A stretch of DNA of 64,000 nt from Paramagnetospirillum kuznetsovii (GCF_003284725.1 NZ_PGTO01000017.1:1-64000); one strand, 5' to 3'. Shown: positions 52,946 to 62,415, counted from the first letter of the stretch. The notes: a model not told the origin generated them from the sequence alone. A program made the numbers and translations.

Positions 52946-53254
52946 ATGCGGTCGCAAGGGCGTCCTGTACGCCCGACGTGGTCTGAAGCCGATCAAATGA
53001 GAGGCGGCTTTGCGCATCTTAAGGTTTGCGAGATCGTCGGCGTTGATTTCAGCAAGAATCGCATCTTGTTCAAGATCTTCGAGTCCGAATGGGATCGCAA
53101 GAAGAGGCGTGGCAACAAGAGCACTTCTGTTTACCTGGGTATGGTCAGCAACAAGGGCATCGATTACCGCTATCTCGGCAACGGTCACCTGATGCATTCC
53201 ATCGACTGCCATGTTGCCAAGGGTGGCAATCCCTTCTCTACGGTGAACCGGTGA
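52946..53254 (+). CDS. Hypothetical basic protein
   Basis: 102 residues; an internal ATG at 52997 is a possible alternative start. FAHLKVCEIVGVDFSKNRILFKIFESEWDRKKRRGNKSTSVYLGMVSNKGIDYRYLGNGHLMHSIDCHVAKGG looks like a small beta-barrel with many Lys and Arg, so nucleic-acid binding is possible. A GGGGC-CGAA-GCCCC hairpin lies after its stop (about 53264-53280). Confidence 0.5.
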   Translation: MRSQGRPVRPTWSEADQMRGGFAHLKVCEIVGVDFSKNRILFKIFESEWDRKKRRGNKSTSVYLGMVSNKGIDYRYLGNGHLMHSIDCHVAKGGNPFSTVNR

Positions 53255-53463
53255 ACGATGAGAGGCGGGGCCGAAGCCCCTCCCATTCTCTCCATAATGT
53301 AGGGGGTATGTGAAATCGCACTGGTGGCGTAATCGCAGATCAAAAGACAAGCGACTTCGGGCCGCCTTATTCTTATTTCCACGCCGTAAATGGCAGTACG
53401 ATCTTACCAAACACAGTGACACAGTGCCATTTTTGCTCAACAGCCAAAATTGGAGGTCGTTCG

Positions 53464-53946
53464 ATGTATTTTTATTCAGATCAATCGATGGATTCCCATG
53501 AATTTAACCTGGCTCGTTCGTATCTCGGGATAACCCGTGAACAATTGGCTGCGCTCCTTGGAGCCTCATTGAATACGGTCATCGCATGGGGTCGAGCAGG
53601 CGGCGTGTCCGCCCGGCCGATCCCGGCCGACATCGCCGCGACCATAAGGATGATTACATGGGCAGGGCCGGCGCGGCTCAGACTGAACTCTGATGGCATC
53701 GTCGCTCTTGTCGATTACGACCTGACCGACCTCCAAGTTCGGCGCGCTTGGCTGCTCATCAAGCAGATCGCCAATCTCGATGATCTCGTGCCGCAGCTGA
53801 CCAGCTCGGTGATACTGCGCTTTTCAGATCGGGCAGAATCATACTCTAAAGTTGTTGATCCGGCCCAGACGCAGCAGGCCGGCGCAAGCTCTCTAAGGGA
53901 GTTTGCTGAGATGGCGGCCAGGTTGGTGGTGTGCGGCGCGATCTGA
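53464..53946 (+). CDS. HTH-domain protein, candidate plasmid regulator
   Basis: 160 residues from ATG 53464 (GGAGGT 53452-53457, firm). HTH at about residues 13-42: FNLARSYLGITREQLAALLGASLNTVIAWGRAGGVSARPIP. The rest (DLQVRRAWLLIKQIANLDDLVPQLTSSVILRF) is helical and unknown. Upstream are CAGTGACACAGTGCCA and TGGCAGTACGATCTTACCA, which contain the TGGCAC/GTGCCA half-site, so it may be autoregulated. A perfect 24-bp hairpin follows. Confidence 0.7.
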   Translation: MYFYSDQSMDSHEFNLARSYLGITREQLAALLGASLNTVIAWGRAGGVSARPIPADIAATIRMITWAGPARLRLNSDGIVALVDYDLTDLQVRRAWLLIKQIANLDDLVPQLTSSVILRFSDRAESYSKVVDPAQTQQAGASSLREFAEMAARLVVCGAI

Positions 53947-53972
53947 AGCCAGCAGCAACATCCGTCAGACAG

Positions 53973-53996
53973 AACGGCGGCCAATTGGCCGCCGTT
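53973..53996 (+). terminator. Perfect 12-bp stem hairpin
   Basis: A perfect palindrome of 24 bp centred on AATT, arms AACGGCGGCCAA, directly after the HTH gene. It lacks a T-run, so it may be a factor-assisted terminator or an operator. Confidence 0.55.
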
Positions 53997-54083
53997 CCTC
54001 ATTCCGCATACGGCGTAATTTGTATTCTCAGTCTTATGAACACGAAAACAAGAAAAAATACTGAGAACGACGGCGAATAGCAG

Positions 54084-54127
54084 AAAATAGATATTGCAAA
54101 CGTGGCACCGTACCACTATATTGAATC
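54084..54127 (+). promoter_or_regulatory. Promoter with internal dyad (copy 2)
   Basis: -35 TTGCAA (54094-54099), a 17-bp spacer, then -10 TATATT (54117-54122). The same TGGCACCGTACCA palindrome lies at 54103-54115. It matches copy 1 at 37 of about 44 positions. The gene starts 54 bp after the -10. Confidence 0.65.
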
Positions 54128-54175
54128 GTGGAAACGGGGAAACCCCCACAGAAATGCAAAACAAGGAATCACATC

Positions 54176-54508
54176 ATGCTTCACGCTTTCTTCGACCTCG
54201 ATGATGAGCGGCTTTACATGGACGGCGGCTTTCGCTCGGCACCATTCGGCTTCTTGGGCGATCGGGCTTATCTGCGCGATGACGATCACGATCAGTATTT
54301 CAACGGAAATGGCGATGCGCCCAATCTTCCAGGTTGCGTTTTCGGAGGGAAGTCGTGGTCAGAAGTGCAGCCCCACGAGGTCGCTCGTTATATCGGGCTG
54401 CAGATCGTCAAGCCGAAGTTCCTGAAGGTTTACAAGACCCGTGCCGGGTGCCTGCGGGCTGTCGCTAAGGCGAGCGAGGAGGCTCAGAACGATACTCCAT
54501 GGCTCTGA
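54176..54508 (+). CDS. Hypothetical protein
   Basis: 110 residues from ATG 54176 (AAGGA upstream). MLHAFFDLDDERLYMDGGFRSAPFGFLGDRAYLRDDDHDQYF is acidic, and the C-terminus (KPKFLKVYKTRAGCLRAVAKASEEAQ) is basic and helical. Function unknown. First gene after promoter copy 2. Confidence 0.6.
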   Translation: MLHAFFDLDDERLYMDGGFRSAPFGFLGDRAYLRDDDHDQYFNGNGDAPNLPGCVFGGKSWSEVQPHEVARYIGLQIVKPKFLKVYKTRAGCLRAVAKASEEAQNDTPWL

Positions 54509-54570
54509 TGAGCCCCACAGGTCGCATGGATGATCCCAGCGGCCACATCCATCCGTAAGGAACTCAAAAA

Positions 54571-55224
54571 ATGTCGATCAATCTCAATTTAAAATTCCCC
54601 CTTTTGGGGCGCGAGCAGCAAATCTACGGTGCTGCGATTCAGCAGTACATGAACCCCCGCGGACGTGGCTACAAATCTGAAGTCAACTTGATGGTCTGGC
54701 CAGAGATCGAGCGCAGCCAAGGTGCGGTGCGCTTTGAAACGCCGGGTGGGCAGATCTGGATAACGAACAAGAAATTAAATGCGCTCTTTGGCGCTCGTTT
54801 TGGTGGTGAGCCCAATGCAGCCATCCTCCTCAAGGGCCTTGATCAAGCAGAGATCACCAGCGCAATCGATAATGTTATGAATAAGATCGCTGAAGCGATC
54901 GCCGATGATGAAGTGCCGATAACGAGGGTTGCCAGTGGATCGACCCCGAAGTCAGCTCGTTACAATGTCGATATCCAGGAAAGCATTCTAATTAATTCAA
55001 ATCCTGAGATTTGTCGGCGCACAATTCGCGTCACTTTGCCTGTTTCACAAGTTAGGGCCGACGAAAACGGACAACTGTGGGCGCCAAAATGGCTGTTCAG
55101 CGACAGGCTCCAGCACGGCCAGAGGCTCAATGTTGCTGATTGGCCGGGTCTTCCGGAAGTGCGCAAGCAGATCGAAAGCGCGATCAGGTCAGTGGTCAAT
55201 GAGGTGACTGCCAAAGTCGCCTGA
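54571..55224 (+). CDS. Hypothetical plasmid protein
   Basis: 217 residues. SINLNLKFPLLGREQQIYGAAIQQYMNPRGRGYKSEVNLMVWPEIERSQGAVRFETPGGQIWITNKKLNALFG suggests a single-strand or nucleic-acid-binding beta protein, but no family is recognised. AAGGAA precedes the ATG. Likely in one operon with 54176-54508. Confidence 0.6.
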   Translation: MSINLNLKFPLLGREQQIYGAAIQQYMNPRGRGYKSEVNLMVWPEIERSQGAVRFETPGGQIWITNKKLNALFGARFGGEPNAAILLKGLDQAEITSAIDNVMNKIAEAIADDEVPITRVASGSTPKSARYNVDIQESILINSNPEICRRTIRVTLPVSQVRADENGQLWAPKWLFSDRLQHGQRLNVADWPGLPEVRKQIESAIRSVVNEVTAKVA

Positions 55225-55480
55225 TTTCCAAATCTGAGGCCACATCACAAATCGACAGCTCGCCCACCGGAACACCAGTCTGAATTAAGGAGCAAACCAG
55301 TATCAGCGACGTCGATAATTTGCAGGAAATGGCTGGCCACGGTCTCGCCGTCGGGCCATGTCGAGGTCCAGGCTTTCAACTCGCCGCGCGAAACGCCCCA
55401 TGACTGGCGACCTGAAATGGACGCTTTCACGCGAGTTGCCGCAAGATTATGGGCGGTCAAAGCCATCTAGAGAGTTCAAT

Positions 55481-57079
55481 ATGTCGCGAATCCTTCAAGA
55501 CCCAGAGCTGGACAAGTTTATCCAAGGTGCGAGTGCTAAATTGCTGGTCACTTGGATGACGAAGGACCGTGCCGAATATTACGCGCAGACTCTGGGGAAT
55601 GAGGTCGTCAGCGTCGAGCAGGTCGACAGCCTTGATGATGAGATCAACAGGGTTTTCCTGGCGCGGATCGAGCCAAAGGTATCAAGCTTTGTCGCCGCCA
55701 GCCCAGCTATCGCCCAGATTGCTGAACGCGTCGGCGTCGATCGCGCTGAACTCTCATCCATTGCCGCCTCGAAGATCATCTCCCGATGCCGGGATGAGGT
55801 TCACGATCGCGTCTTCATGCAGGTCGGCGCCAACAAGCTGGCGGAAAATAATGAGGTTCAGGCCTATCTCCAGCATCTCGCGCGCCTGAAAGTCGCCGGT
55901 GACACCAGGCCGACCGAGGAAATGCTGGCCGGCGACCTGGTGCAGGATTTTGCCGAACGCCACTTACAGCTGGGCGACAATAAGGCGATGCCAGACATCC
56001 AGCCGCTGTTTGAGCGCCATATTGATGGCTATGTCGCCGAAGCAAAGCAGTGGATTAATAATGAGACAAGCCGTCTCGACCAGGCCGATCAGTTTCAAGA
56101 GCGTTTGACTCGAGATAATATTGCCGCCCGGCAGAATGAGCGTGCCGTTTGCAAAAATGCCATCGAACATAAATTTGACCTTGCAAGCAGCAAGGCAATT
56201 TTGGCGTTGCCGCGCAATGCTTTCGTTAAGGATCTGGCCGGCGATGATCCAATTAAAATTCGATCGGCCGCGCTTGAAAGCGCTAAATCAATCGCAGCTC
56301 AGCATAAAGAGTCGCCGATTCCGGCTTTCCAGCCGGCACAGCGACCAGATCCTAAACTGGCGCTCCATGAAGATTATATCGAGCAGCACAAGCCAGCGAT
56401 TTACAGCGCGGCATTTTATAATGCCGCTATGCATGCAGTCACCAATGAGCCAAGCTCAATCGAGCGGTTCCAGCTTAACCAGGACGACATCGCCCGCCGC
56501 GGCCTTGACCCGCAAGTCATTAATACAATGGCGGATCAGGTACACGCTCATGGCGTCGATAAGGCGGCAGAGTATTTTACCTCGTTGGCCGACGATATGG
56601 CCGACAGTACAGAGGCTTATAAAGCTGAGCTAAATCAAATCGAGGATATCCGCGCCGATCTCGACCACGCCATAAACCATGGCCGGTCATTCAGGGAGCT
56701 TCAGCATTTCGGCGTCGAGATCCCGGGCGAGATCCATGCAAATGTCTTAGCGGAAGCCTCACAAGCTGAGCTCGATAAAATTTTATCCGGCGGCGGCGAT
56801 TTTAACGCCGTGGGCTTTGCTGATTTATATGCCGAGCATTCCAGTGTTCACGCTGATCTGACGTCCAAGAACGATGCGTTCTTTGATGGCGCCGGCAAGA
56901 GCCTTTATGGCCAGCCGCTTATCGCAGATTCCATCAAGCAGGATTTCCACGAGATGCTGAGTAATGCGCAGCTGGATAAAATCCAGTCGGTTGCCCATGA
57001 GCATTTTAAATCAGTTTCCGAAAATATGATTTCCAACAAAATAAGGGATATTCGTCATGCCAATGTTAGACGCATTTAG
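55481..57079 (+). CDS. Large helical hypothetical protein
   Basis: 532 residues from ATG 55481; the frame opens at 55358 but without a start signal. Almost entirely helical, with few aromatics and Cys only in ISRCRDEV and ERAVCKNAIEH. Segments such as FAERHLQLGDNKAMPDIQPLFERHIDGYVAEAKQWINNETSRLDQADQF suggest long coiled helices. It has no signal peptide or membrane segment. It may be a structural or scaffold protein of the plasmid; no family. Confidence 0.65.
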   Translation: MSRILQDPELDKFIQGASAKLLVTWMTKDRAEYYAQTLGNEVVSVEQVDSLDDEINRVFLARIEPKVSSFVAASPAIAQIAERVGVDRAELSSIAASKIISRCRDEVHDRVFMQVGANKLAENNEVQAYLQHLARLKVAGDTRPTEEMLAGDLVQDFAERHLQLGDNKAMPDIQPLFERHIDGYVAEAKQWINNETSRLDQADQFQERLTRDNIAARQNERAVCKNAIEHKFDLASSKAILALPRNAFVKDLAGDDPIKIRSAALESAKSIAAQHKESPIPAFQPAQRPDPKLALHEDYIEQHKPAIYSAAFYNAAMHAVTNEPSSIERFQLNQDDIARRGLDPQVINTMADQVHAHGVDKAAEYFTSLADDMADSTEAYKAELNQIEDIRADLDHAINHGRSFRELQHFGVEIPGEIHANVLAEASQAELDKILSGGGDFNAVGFADLYAEHSSVHADLTSKNDAFFDGAGKSLYGQPLIADSIKQDFHEMLSNAQLDKIQSVAHEHFKSVSENMISNKIRDIRHANVRRI

Positions 57080-57158
57080 CGGCACAATTATTTTTATCGC
57101 TGCGACTCTCTCTTCGCAAATGGCCCTGCTGAGGTAATAGACTAGAGGAGTAATGACC

Positions 57159-57443
57159 ATGACCAAGGCAACATTAGATACCCTGTCATCTGCGTATGTG
57201 GCGTCGACAGTGGCTGGCATCCTGTCAAACCTGCGCGGTGCGCTGACTCGCGAAGAGGTGCGCCATCGTGCCCTTCCGATGGTGATCTGCACGAGGATGA
57301 AGAATGCAAACGGCTTCTTCGACATGCGGTCCATGGGTTTGACCGCAAATGAGCTGCGCGCCGAGTGGCGGAAGGCAGACCACGACGCAATGGCCAAGCA
57401 GATCGTGGATCTCGTTTATGAAAAGCTCGGGCTGGCGGCTTGA
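57159..57443 (+). CDS. Small hypothetical protein
   Basis: 94 residues from ATG 57159 (GAGGAG eight bases upstream; an ATG at 57153 is too close). MTKATLDTLSSAYVASTVAGILSNLRGALTREEVRHRALPMVICTRMKNANGFFDMRSMGLTANELRAEWRKADHDAM is unrecognised. Last gene before the IS256 remnant. Confidence 0.5.
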   Translation: MTKATLDTLSSAYVASTVAGILSNLRGALTREEVRHRALPMVICTRMKNANGFFDMRSMGLTANELRAEWRKADHDAMAKQIVDLVYEKLGLAA

Positions 57444-57521
57444 GCCCCTACCAGTCGTGTCCCCCTGATAGGTGTAACAGCGCTGTCGCCGTTTGATCTC
57501 CGGCGGGCTTGGCAGGTTTGA

Positions 57522-58129
57522 TCAGGCTACCGCGACGGGTGGTAGGCTCACCAGGGGATCATCGCTCATGGGAACGACGGTTTCCAGGGTCATGTAGCGG
57601 GCTCGCTGGACGGCCCACTCATCGTTCTGCTCCAGCAGAATGGCCCCGATCAGACGGGTGAGGGCGTCCTCGTTGGGGAAGATGCCGACCACCTCGGTGC
57701 GGCGCTTGATCTCGCCGTTGAGGCGCTCGATGGGATTGGTCGAGTGCAACTTGGCCCGATGGGCGGGCGGGAAGGTCATGCAGGCCAGCACGTCGGTCTC
57801 GGCCTCATCCATCAGATTGGCGAGCATCGGCACTCTGGGGCGGAGTTGATCGGCCACTTGTCGCTGGCCGCCTTGGCGTCGTCCCGGGCGAAGGCGGTGC
57901 CGATGAAGGCCGAGACGATCTTTCCATCAATCTCGGCGCATAAACGCGAGACCTGACTCTTGGAGATGCCGGTCATGCCCATGGCCTTGACCAGATCATC
58001 GACCGAGCGGGTCGAGATGCCCTGGATCTAGGCCTCCTGGATGACGGCGGTCAGAGCCTTTTCGGCCATGCGGCGCGGCTCCAGGAAGCAAGGCGGGTAG
58101 TTGCTTTGTTGCCGGAGGGGTACGCGTCG
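57522..58129 (-). pseudogene. IS256-family transposase, internally deleted
   Basis: The 3' part (57522-57857) reads [87 protein letters not shown], a typical IS256 C-terminus. Upstream, FLEPRRMAEKALTAVIQEA, a stop codon, [36 protein letters not shown] leads directly into [22 protein letters not shown]. About 130 residues of the catalytic core are deleted at that junction, and a frameshift follows. Dead element. Confidence 0.9.
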
Positions 58130-58314
58130 TTCCTCCTTTATAGATTAACGAGATTGCCCACGAGGTGGGATCCAGACAAATGCGACACCGGTGTCGTATT
58201 TCTCACTTAAAATAATTCTCCGGTGTCTGATTTGCACGTTTCGTGTGGACACCGGTTAACGCGTGCGGCAAATTGTTGGTGTCGGTTTTAACCTGGCCTG
58301 GAGGGCCCGCACTT

Positions 58315-58980
58315 ATGCCAAAGATCCTGGTCGTCGCCTCAGGCAAAGGCGGTAGCGGCAAAAGTACCCACGCGCGGAACATAATTCCGTTGGCCCTCGC
58401 GGCTGGCCTGCGCGTGGCAGCCTACGATACAGATCCACAAAAAACACTGCTCACCTTCCTGGCAGCTCGCGCGAAGAAGCCCGTTGCTCAGTGCCAGGGC
58501 GTCGGATCGACGCTCGAAGAAGTCACTGCTCTTGCCAGAGCCTCTGGAGACGTTGACCTCGTTATAATCGATACGCCTACCGCATTGGAGGAACACCCCG
58601 CTGCAGTAAAGGAACTCCTGCTTGCCGCCGATCTGATTCTCATTCCATCCCAACCGGCAATCGATGATGTCTCGTCCGTTAAGACATTGATGGCCACGGC
58701 ACAGGGTCTCGGCCGTACTGCAACTTTCGTCCTGAACCGCGTGGATACCCGCGTGAGGGAAGTCGAAGGCGCGCGTCACATGTTGTTGCGCTTTGGCCCC
58801 TTGCTGTCAGCCAGCCTTTCGGCGACGGTCGACATTCAGCGCGCCATGGTGCAAGGGCTTGGTATAACTGAGGTGAAGGGCAGAGGAGGGGACGACATGG
58901 AAGCGATCTGGGCGGAAGTCTCCCGCCTGTTAGGTCTTGACGACGTCATCCAGCGAAAAGGAGCCGTGGTGAATGGCTAA
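58315..58980 (+). CDS. parA: ParA-type partition ATPase
   Basis: 221 residues from ATG 58315 (GGAGGG upstream). The deviant Walker A is KGGSGKST, preceded by KILVVAS, and the Walker A' region is DTDPQKTLL. LVIIDTPTALEEH carries the Walker B. Small ParA/MipZ-like proteins segregate low-copy plasmids with a centromere-binding partner. Its end overlaps the next gene by 8 bp, so that gene probably codes the partner. Confidence 0.92.
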   Translation: MPKILVVASGKGGSGKSTHARNIIPLALAAGLRVAAYDTDPQKTLLTFLAARAKKPVAQCQGVGSTLEEVTALARASGDVDLVIIDTPTALEEHPAAVKELLLAADLILIPSQPAIDDVSSVKTLMATAQGLGRTATFVLNRVDTRVREVEGARHMLLRFGPLLSASLSATVDIQRAMVQGLGITEVKGRGGDDMEAIWAEVSRLLGLDDVIQRKGAVVNG

Positions 58981-59596
58981 ACGTCCAGCATCCAGTTTTG
59001 ATTCGGCCATCGATGAAATCACTTCTGATGGAGGCAATATCACAGTAATAGCTCCAGTGGCGCACTTGGCTCGGGACCATAGAGGGCTCAACATCATCGA
59101 TGCCCACGTCGTGTGCCATGATAAGGCTGATTTTGTCCGCGAAATATCCCGTCTATCGTCAGATATCAGTAGTCGATACATCGAGATCGGCCGTTATCTG
59201 ATCGAGGCCAAGGATCGGCTCGGTCATGGTGAATTTGAGCCGATGATCGAAGCAGAGCTTCCATTCGGTGCCCGGCAGGCGCAACGCCTGATGGTTGTGG
59301 CGAAGGCGATTGATGACGGAATATTTCCGCGCGACCAGCTTCCGCCTAGCCACAGTACGGTCTACGAACTGGTGTCATTGAAGGCCGAGGAACGGGAAAG
59401 GGCTATCGAGGAAGGCGTTGTGAATCCAGAAGTGACCCGTGAGGATGTTATCGCCTTCCGCAAGTTGGTTCGAGGTGACCGAGGACCGCGTCCTCTCACT
59501 AGTCCTGGCGCCATAAACTCACGGATACGGAAGCTTGAGGCTCAACGGGAGAGCATCAACGCGGAAATTGCTCGCCTGCACGCGTTGCTCCGGTGA
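58973..59596 (+). CDS. DUF3102-domain protein, probable partner of ParA
   Basis: 207 residues. FVREISRLSSDISSRYIEIGRYLIEAKDRLGHGEFEPMIEAELPFGARQAQRLMVVAKAID is the DUF3102 pattern, a helical DNA-binding domain of plasmid and phage proteins that resembles the KorB/ParB HTH. LVSLKAEERERAIEEGVVNPEVTREDVIAFR follows. The C-terminus is a helical coil (SRIRKLEAQRESINAEIARLHALLR). It starts at ATG 58973 inside the end of parA. No ParB CTPase motif is visible. Confidence 0.75.
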   Translation: MAKRPASSFDSAIDEITSDGGNITVIAPVAHLARDHRGLNIIDAHVVCHDKADFVREISRLSSDISSRYIEIGRYLIEAKDRLGHGEFEPMIEAELPFGARQAQRLMVVAKAIDDGIFPRDQLPPSHSTVYELVSLKAEERERAIEEGVVNPEVTREDVIAFRKLVRGDRGPRPLTSPGAINSRIRKLEAQRESINAEIARLHALLR

Positions 59597-59861
59597 TCCA
59601 TAGATGAAGGCAAGTGGTTCTACCGGCGGATTGTGGTTGATAATTGCTTACGGGGCTGACGCTGGGTTTCCGACGGTGGCGCCGGTGAACTAGTCAATGG
59701 CGACCTGATTTTCCCCATATCGGATGGATGAAAATTCCCTAGGTGGAGGCATCGGTGATCAGCCGGTTGCTGGATCGGAACTTCGGTCTTTCGGTGGTCT
59801 TTCGCACGGATGGCGAGTTCAGTGTCTGGGGCGCGCCCAGGGGCCATGAATTTCGTCGTCG
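59597..59861. other. Intergenic, convergent
   Basis: No gene supported. It lies between the ParA operon and the convergent mobilisation gene. I see no repeat or strong terminator. Confidence 0.4.
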
Positions 59862-60800
59862 CTATGGCTCGCAGCTTCCGCATAGCGCCGTTTCCCAGGT
59901 CGGCTCCGTTCTGAGCAGTTGGACCACCTCGGCGTAAACGCGATCCACGTCTTCCGGGCTGGCGTCCGCGAAGGCAACGGTGGCCCCCAGTTCCTCGCCC
60001 ACCCACACATCAAGGGTGGCCATCCCCTCGTTGAGGTGCAGCACGCGGGCCATGAGGTCGCTCAGCTCGGTCTGCTGAAGTCGCAGCGCTGCCAATTCCT
60101 GTTCGAACGCCGCACGCTCCTCATCCAGCGTCTGCCGTTCCCTTTCCGCCTGGGCCAGCATGCGCCTGGAGGCCTCATGCATCTGCTCTGCCTCGGCCAT
60201 GTACTGGCGGGGTGACTTGTGCCGCCGCCTGGGCTGCGGCGCCCCGACTTCGTCATTCTCAGGAAGGACCGATGGTCGTTTCTTGCCCCGCTCCAGACCG
60301 AGAGGCTGGCAAAGTTCACCCGCCCAGTCCTGCAGCTCATGCATCTTGCGTGGCCCGCCCAGCATACCCTTGGCGTTCAGCTTCACCTTACCACTTGGCT
60401 TAACCTCTGTTGGCACAATGAAGGCGTGGATATGGGGGGCCGTTTCATCCATATGCCAATCGATCCGGACCAACCTGTCGCCGTACCGATCGACGAGTTG
60501 CTGAACTGCGCGCTCCAGGAATGCCGCCGCCCTGGATGGATCGGCCTCGAACCACGACGCAGCCGCCGACAGAACCATCTCGACGGCGAGAACGGCGTTC
60601 GACCGCAACGCCCCATCTACGGTCGCCAGCTTGTCCTTGACATCCTCCACCAGTGACGCTCCGCCGATGGGTACCTGATTCAGATGGCGGCGCTCTGGAT
60701 CTGCGCTCTTGGTGAAATGGGTCCGCCTGTTGTGGCGGTCGGCCACGCCGATGGCTGCCATCGACTTTAGTCGGCGAATACGACAAACGATCTCGGCCAT
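59862..60800 (-). CDS. mobV: MobV-type relaxase (Mob_Pre)
   Basis: About 312 residues from ATG 60800 (GAGGAGAGG upstream). The N-terminal part includes SMAAIGVADRHNRR, AVEMVLSAAASWF, and the metal-binding HMDETAPHIHAFIVP (H-x-D-E-x-x-P-H-x-H), diagnostic of Mob_Pre relaxases. A coiled coil follows (QAERERQTLDEERAAFEQELAALRLQQTELSDL). MobV relaxases nick oriT and mobilise small plasmids. The oriT was not identified, but the 250 bp before the gene is the place to look. Confidence 0.9.
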   Translation of the reverse strand: MAEIVCRIRRLKSMAAIGVADRHNRRTHFTKSADPERRHLNQVPIGGASLVEDVKDKLATVDGALRSNAVLAVEMVLSAAASWFEADPSRAAAFLERAVQQLVDRYGDRLVRIDWHMDETAPHIHAFIVPTEVKPSGKVKLNAKGMLGGPRKMHELQDWAGELCQPLGLERGKKRPSVLPENDEVGAPQPRRRHKSPRQYMAEAEQMHEASRRMLAQAERERQTLDEERAAFEQELAALRLQQTELSDLMARVLHLNEGMATLDVWVGEELGATVAFADASPEDVDRVYAEVVQLLRTEPTWETALCGSCEP

Positions 60801-61056
60801 AATGCCTCTCCTCACGTTGACCTTCCGCAAGGGTCCTGCGGATGGTGTGAAAGTGAGGTGGCCTAAATCTCAGGCCGGATGACGGAATGGTACTCATTAG
60901 ACAATTTCGGTAAATCTGCACCTCGCTGGACAGGTGAGGGGCAACACAGCGTACCAGTTCCTGCAACACCAGCCATTACTGGAGCGGCCTGACGAGGTGG
61001 GCAGAGGATACCTGAGTTACCCGGGGAACGACGGCAGCAGGAGGCCGACACTATCG
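60801..61056. other. Candidate oriT region between relaxase and HTH gene
   Basis: No gene. Inverted GC repeats are weak. MobV oriT sites are normally immediately upstream of the mob gene; I see no certain nic-like sequence. The region also includes the terminator side of the HTH gene. Confidence 0.3.
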
Positions 61057-62253
61057 TCAGGCTAAGCGATCCGCCAGCCACACCCGTTCGGCATAGCGGC
61101 CGGTGACCTCCCGCACCACCCCGGCCCGACACCAGATATCAAGGGTGATCTGCGCCATGCGACGGCTCATGCCGGCCTGGCGGGCAAGGGAACCACTGCT
61201 CATTGCCGGTGTTTTTACCAGCAGCCGCAGCCGCTCCATCATCTTGTCGGCGGTCCTGCGTTCCGATCGTAGCTGCCTCTGCCACAATGCCAGTACCGCG
61301 TGAATCTCTTCGACCCGCCTCATTTCAGCAGCACACCCAGCTACCATCAGGCCGCAAAATTCCCGCGTCCATGCCCGCGCTGTGGTATGGGCAATCTGCC
61401 GGTAAGCCTCATTGCCGCAGAACCAGCCCGACACCAGAGGCATGACACGATCGATGCCGCAGGCACGTTGGATCATCCATGGTGTGATCAGCCGTACCAG
61501 TCGCAAGCCGGGGGAGGGAGGGAGGGCCTCAGCATGGGCCATCTCCAGCTTTTCACCGAAAGCCCGATCCTCGGCTTTGATGCCGTCATAGGAGAAGGCT
61601 TCACTTTCCGGCCAAAATCCAGGTCGATGCAGTTCCCAAATCGCCTGGGACACCCCTTCAAGCCCGGGCAACTGCAGCGCCTGATCGATCACATGCGCCG
61701 CTTGCTCTAGGACACTGGCCTCGACGGAGCTGGGCGTCCCCTCAAGCCCGGTCCAGGCCAAGGTCAGCCAGGCAGTAGATAGAGGTGGCGGCAGGATCGG
61801 TAGGGCGGGGCAGGGGGGCTCCGCCTCATCCTCGTCGTCCAGCAGATCACAGAGGGGATCATTATCGGCCAGGGGCTCGATCTCATCCTCATCTTGGTTC
61901 CAATCAAATCCCCGAGGCTCCAGCTCGCTGGCCATCAATGCATCGAGACGTTTCGGCTTCAGGCGATCATCACTGGTGTAATCGCCAAATTCATCGCCGG
62001 TTGTCCGGCCGTGGAGCAGACGCTCGGCGGTTTGGATCACGGAGAGCGCAGCCCGCAGATCAGGGCGGATCACCCGGCTCTGCTGCAGCTGGGCGATGGC
62101 AAGATCCTCACCATGCACAAGCTGGGAATCGAGCTTCAGCGTGGCGATCGCCTCGCGCCGCAGCGCGTCGGGGAGCCATAGGTCATGGGTGTCGACGTCC
62201 AGGAATTGGACAAGGCGGCCAAGGCTGATATGGGCGGCAACAATCGGGTTAAG
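61057..62253 (-). pseudogene. HTH plasmid protein (DUF1612/RHE_PE00001-like), 5' end cut by a transposon
   Basis: About 399 codons remain. The C-terminus carries a winged-helix motif, SGSLARQAGMSRRMAQITLDIWCRAGVVREVTGR. The middle has HVIDQALQLPGLEGVSQAIWELHRPGFWPESEAFSYDG. This resembles the RHE_PE00001/DUF1612 plasmid proteins; the match is by pattern and tentative. The frame enters the transposon end at 62254 (apparent start TTG at 62277 lies inside it), so the true N-terminus is missing. Confidence 0.5.
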
Positions 62254-62415
62254 TGTCGTTTTGCATAAAAGCCGCAACTGGCGTCCTCTTGAAAATCAAA
62301 GCAGTAACTTGACATGATATAACGCAACTGACATTAAATAGCGCAACTTGGTGGTACGAACAACACGAAATAGCGCCACCAAGTGAATGCGCAGGTGAGG
62401 CCGAAGCGGAAATCG
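62254..62415 (+). mobile_element. Left end of a Tn402/Tn5053-like transposon
   Basis: The terminus begins TGTCGTTTTGC at 62254, as in Tn402/class 1 integron ends (TGTCGTTTTC). Four transposase-binding-type repeats follow: AAGCCGCAACTG (62269-62280), ATAACGCAACTG (62319-62330), ATAGCGCAACTT (62338-62349) and ATAGCGCCACCA (62370-62381). The element points rightward into tniA and leaves the window. The other end and target duplication are not visible. Confidence 0.8.

Noticed and set aside
57057-57137. 26-codon hydrophobic frame overlapping the end of the 532-aa gene
   Set aside because: Could be a small membrane peptide, but it lacks a ribosome-binding site.
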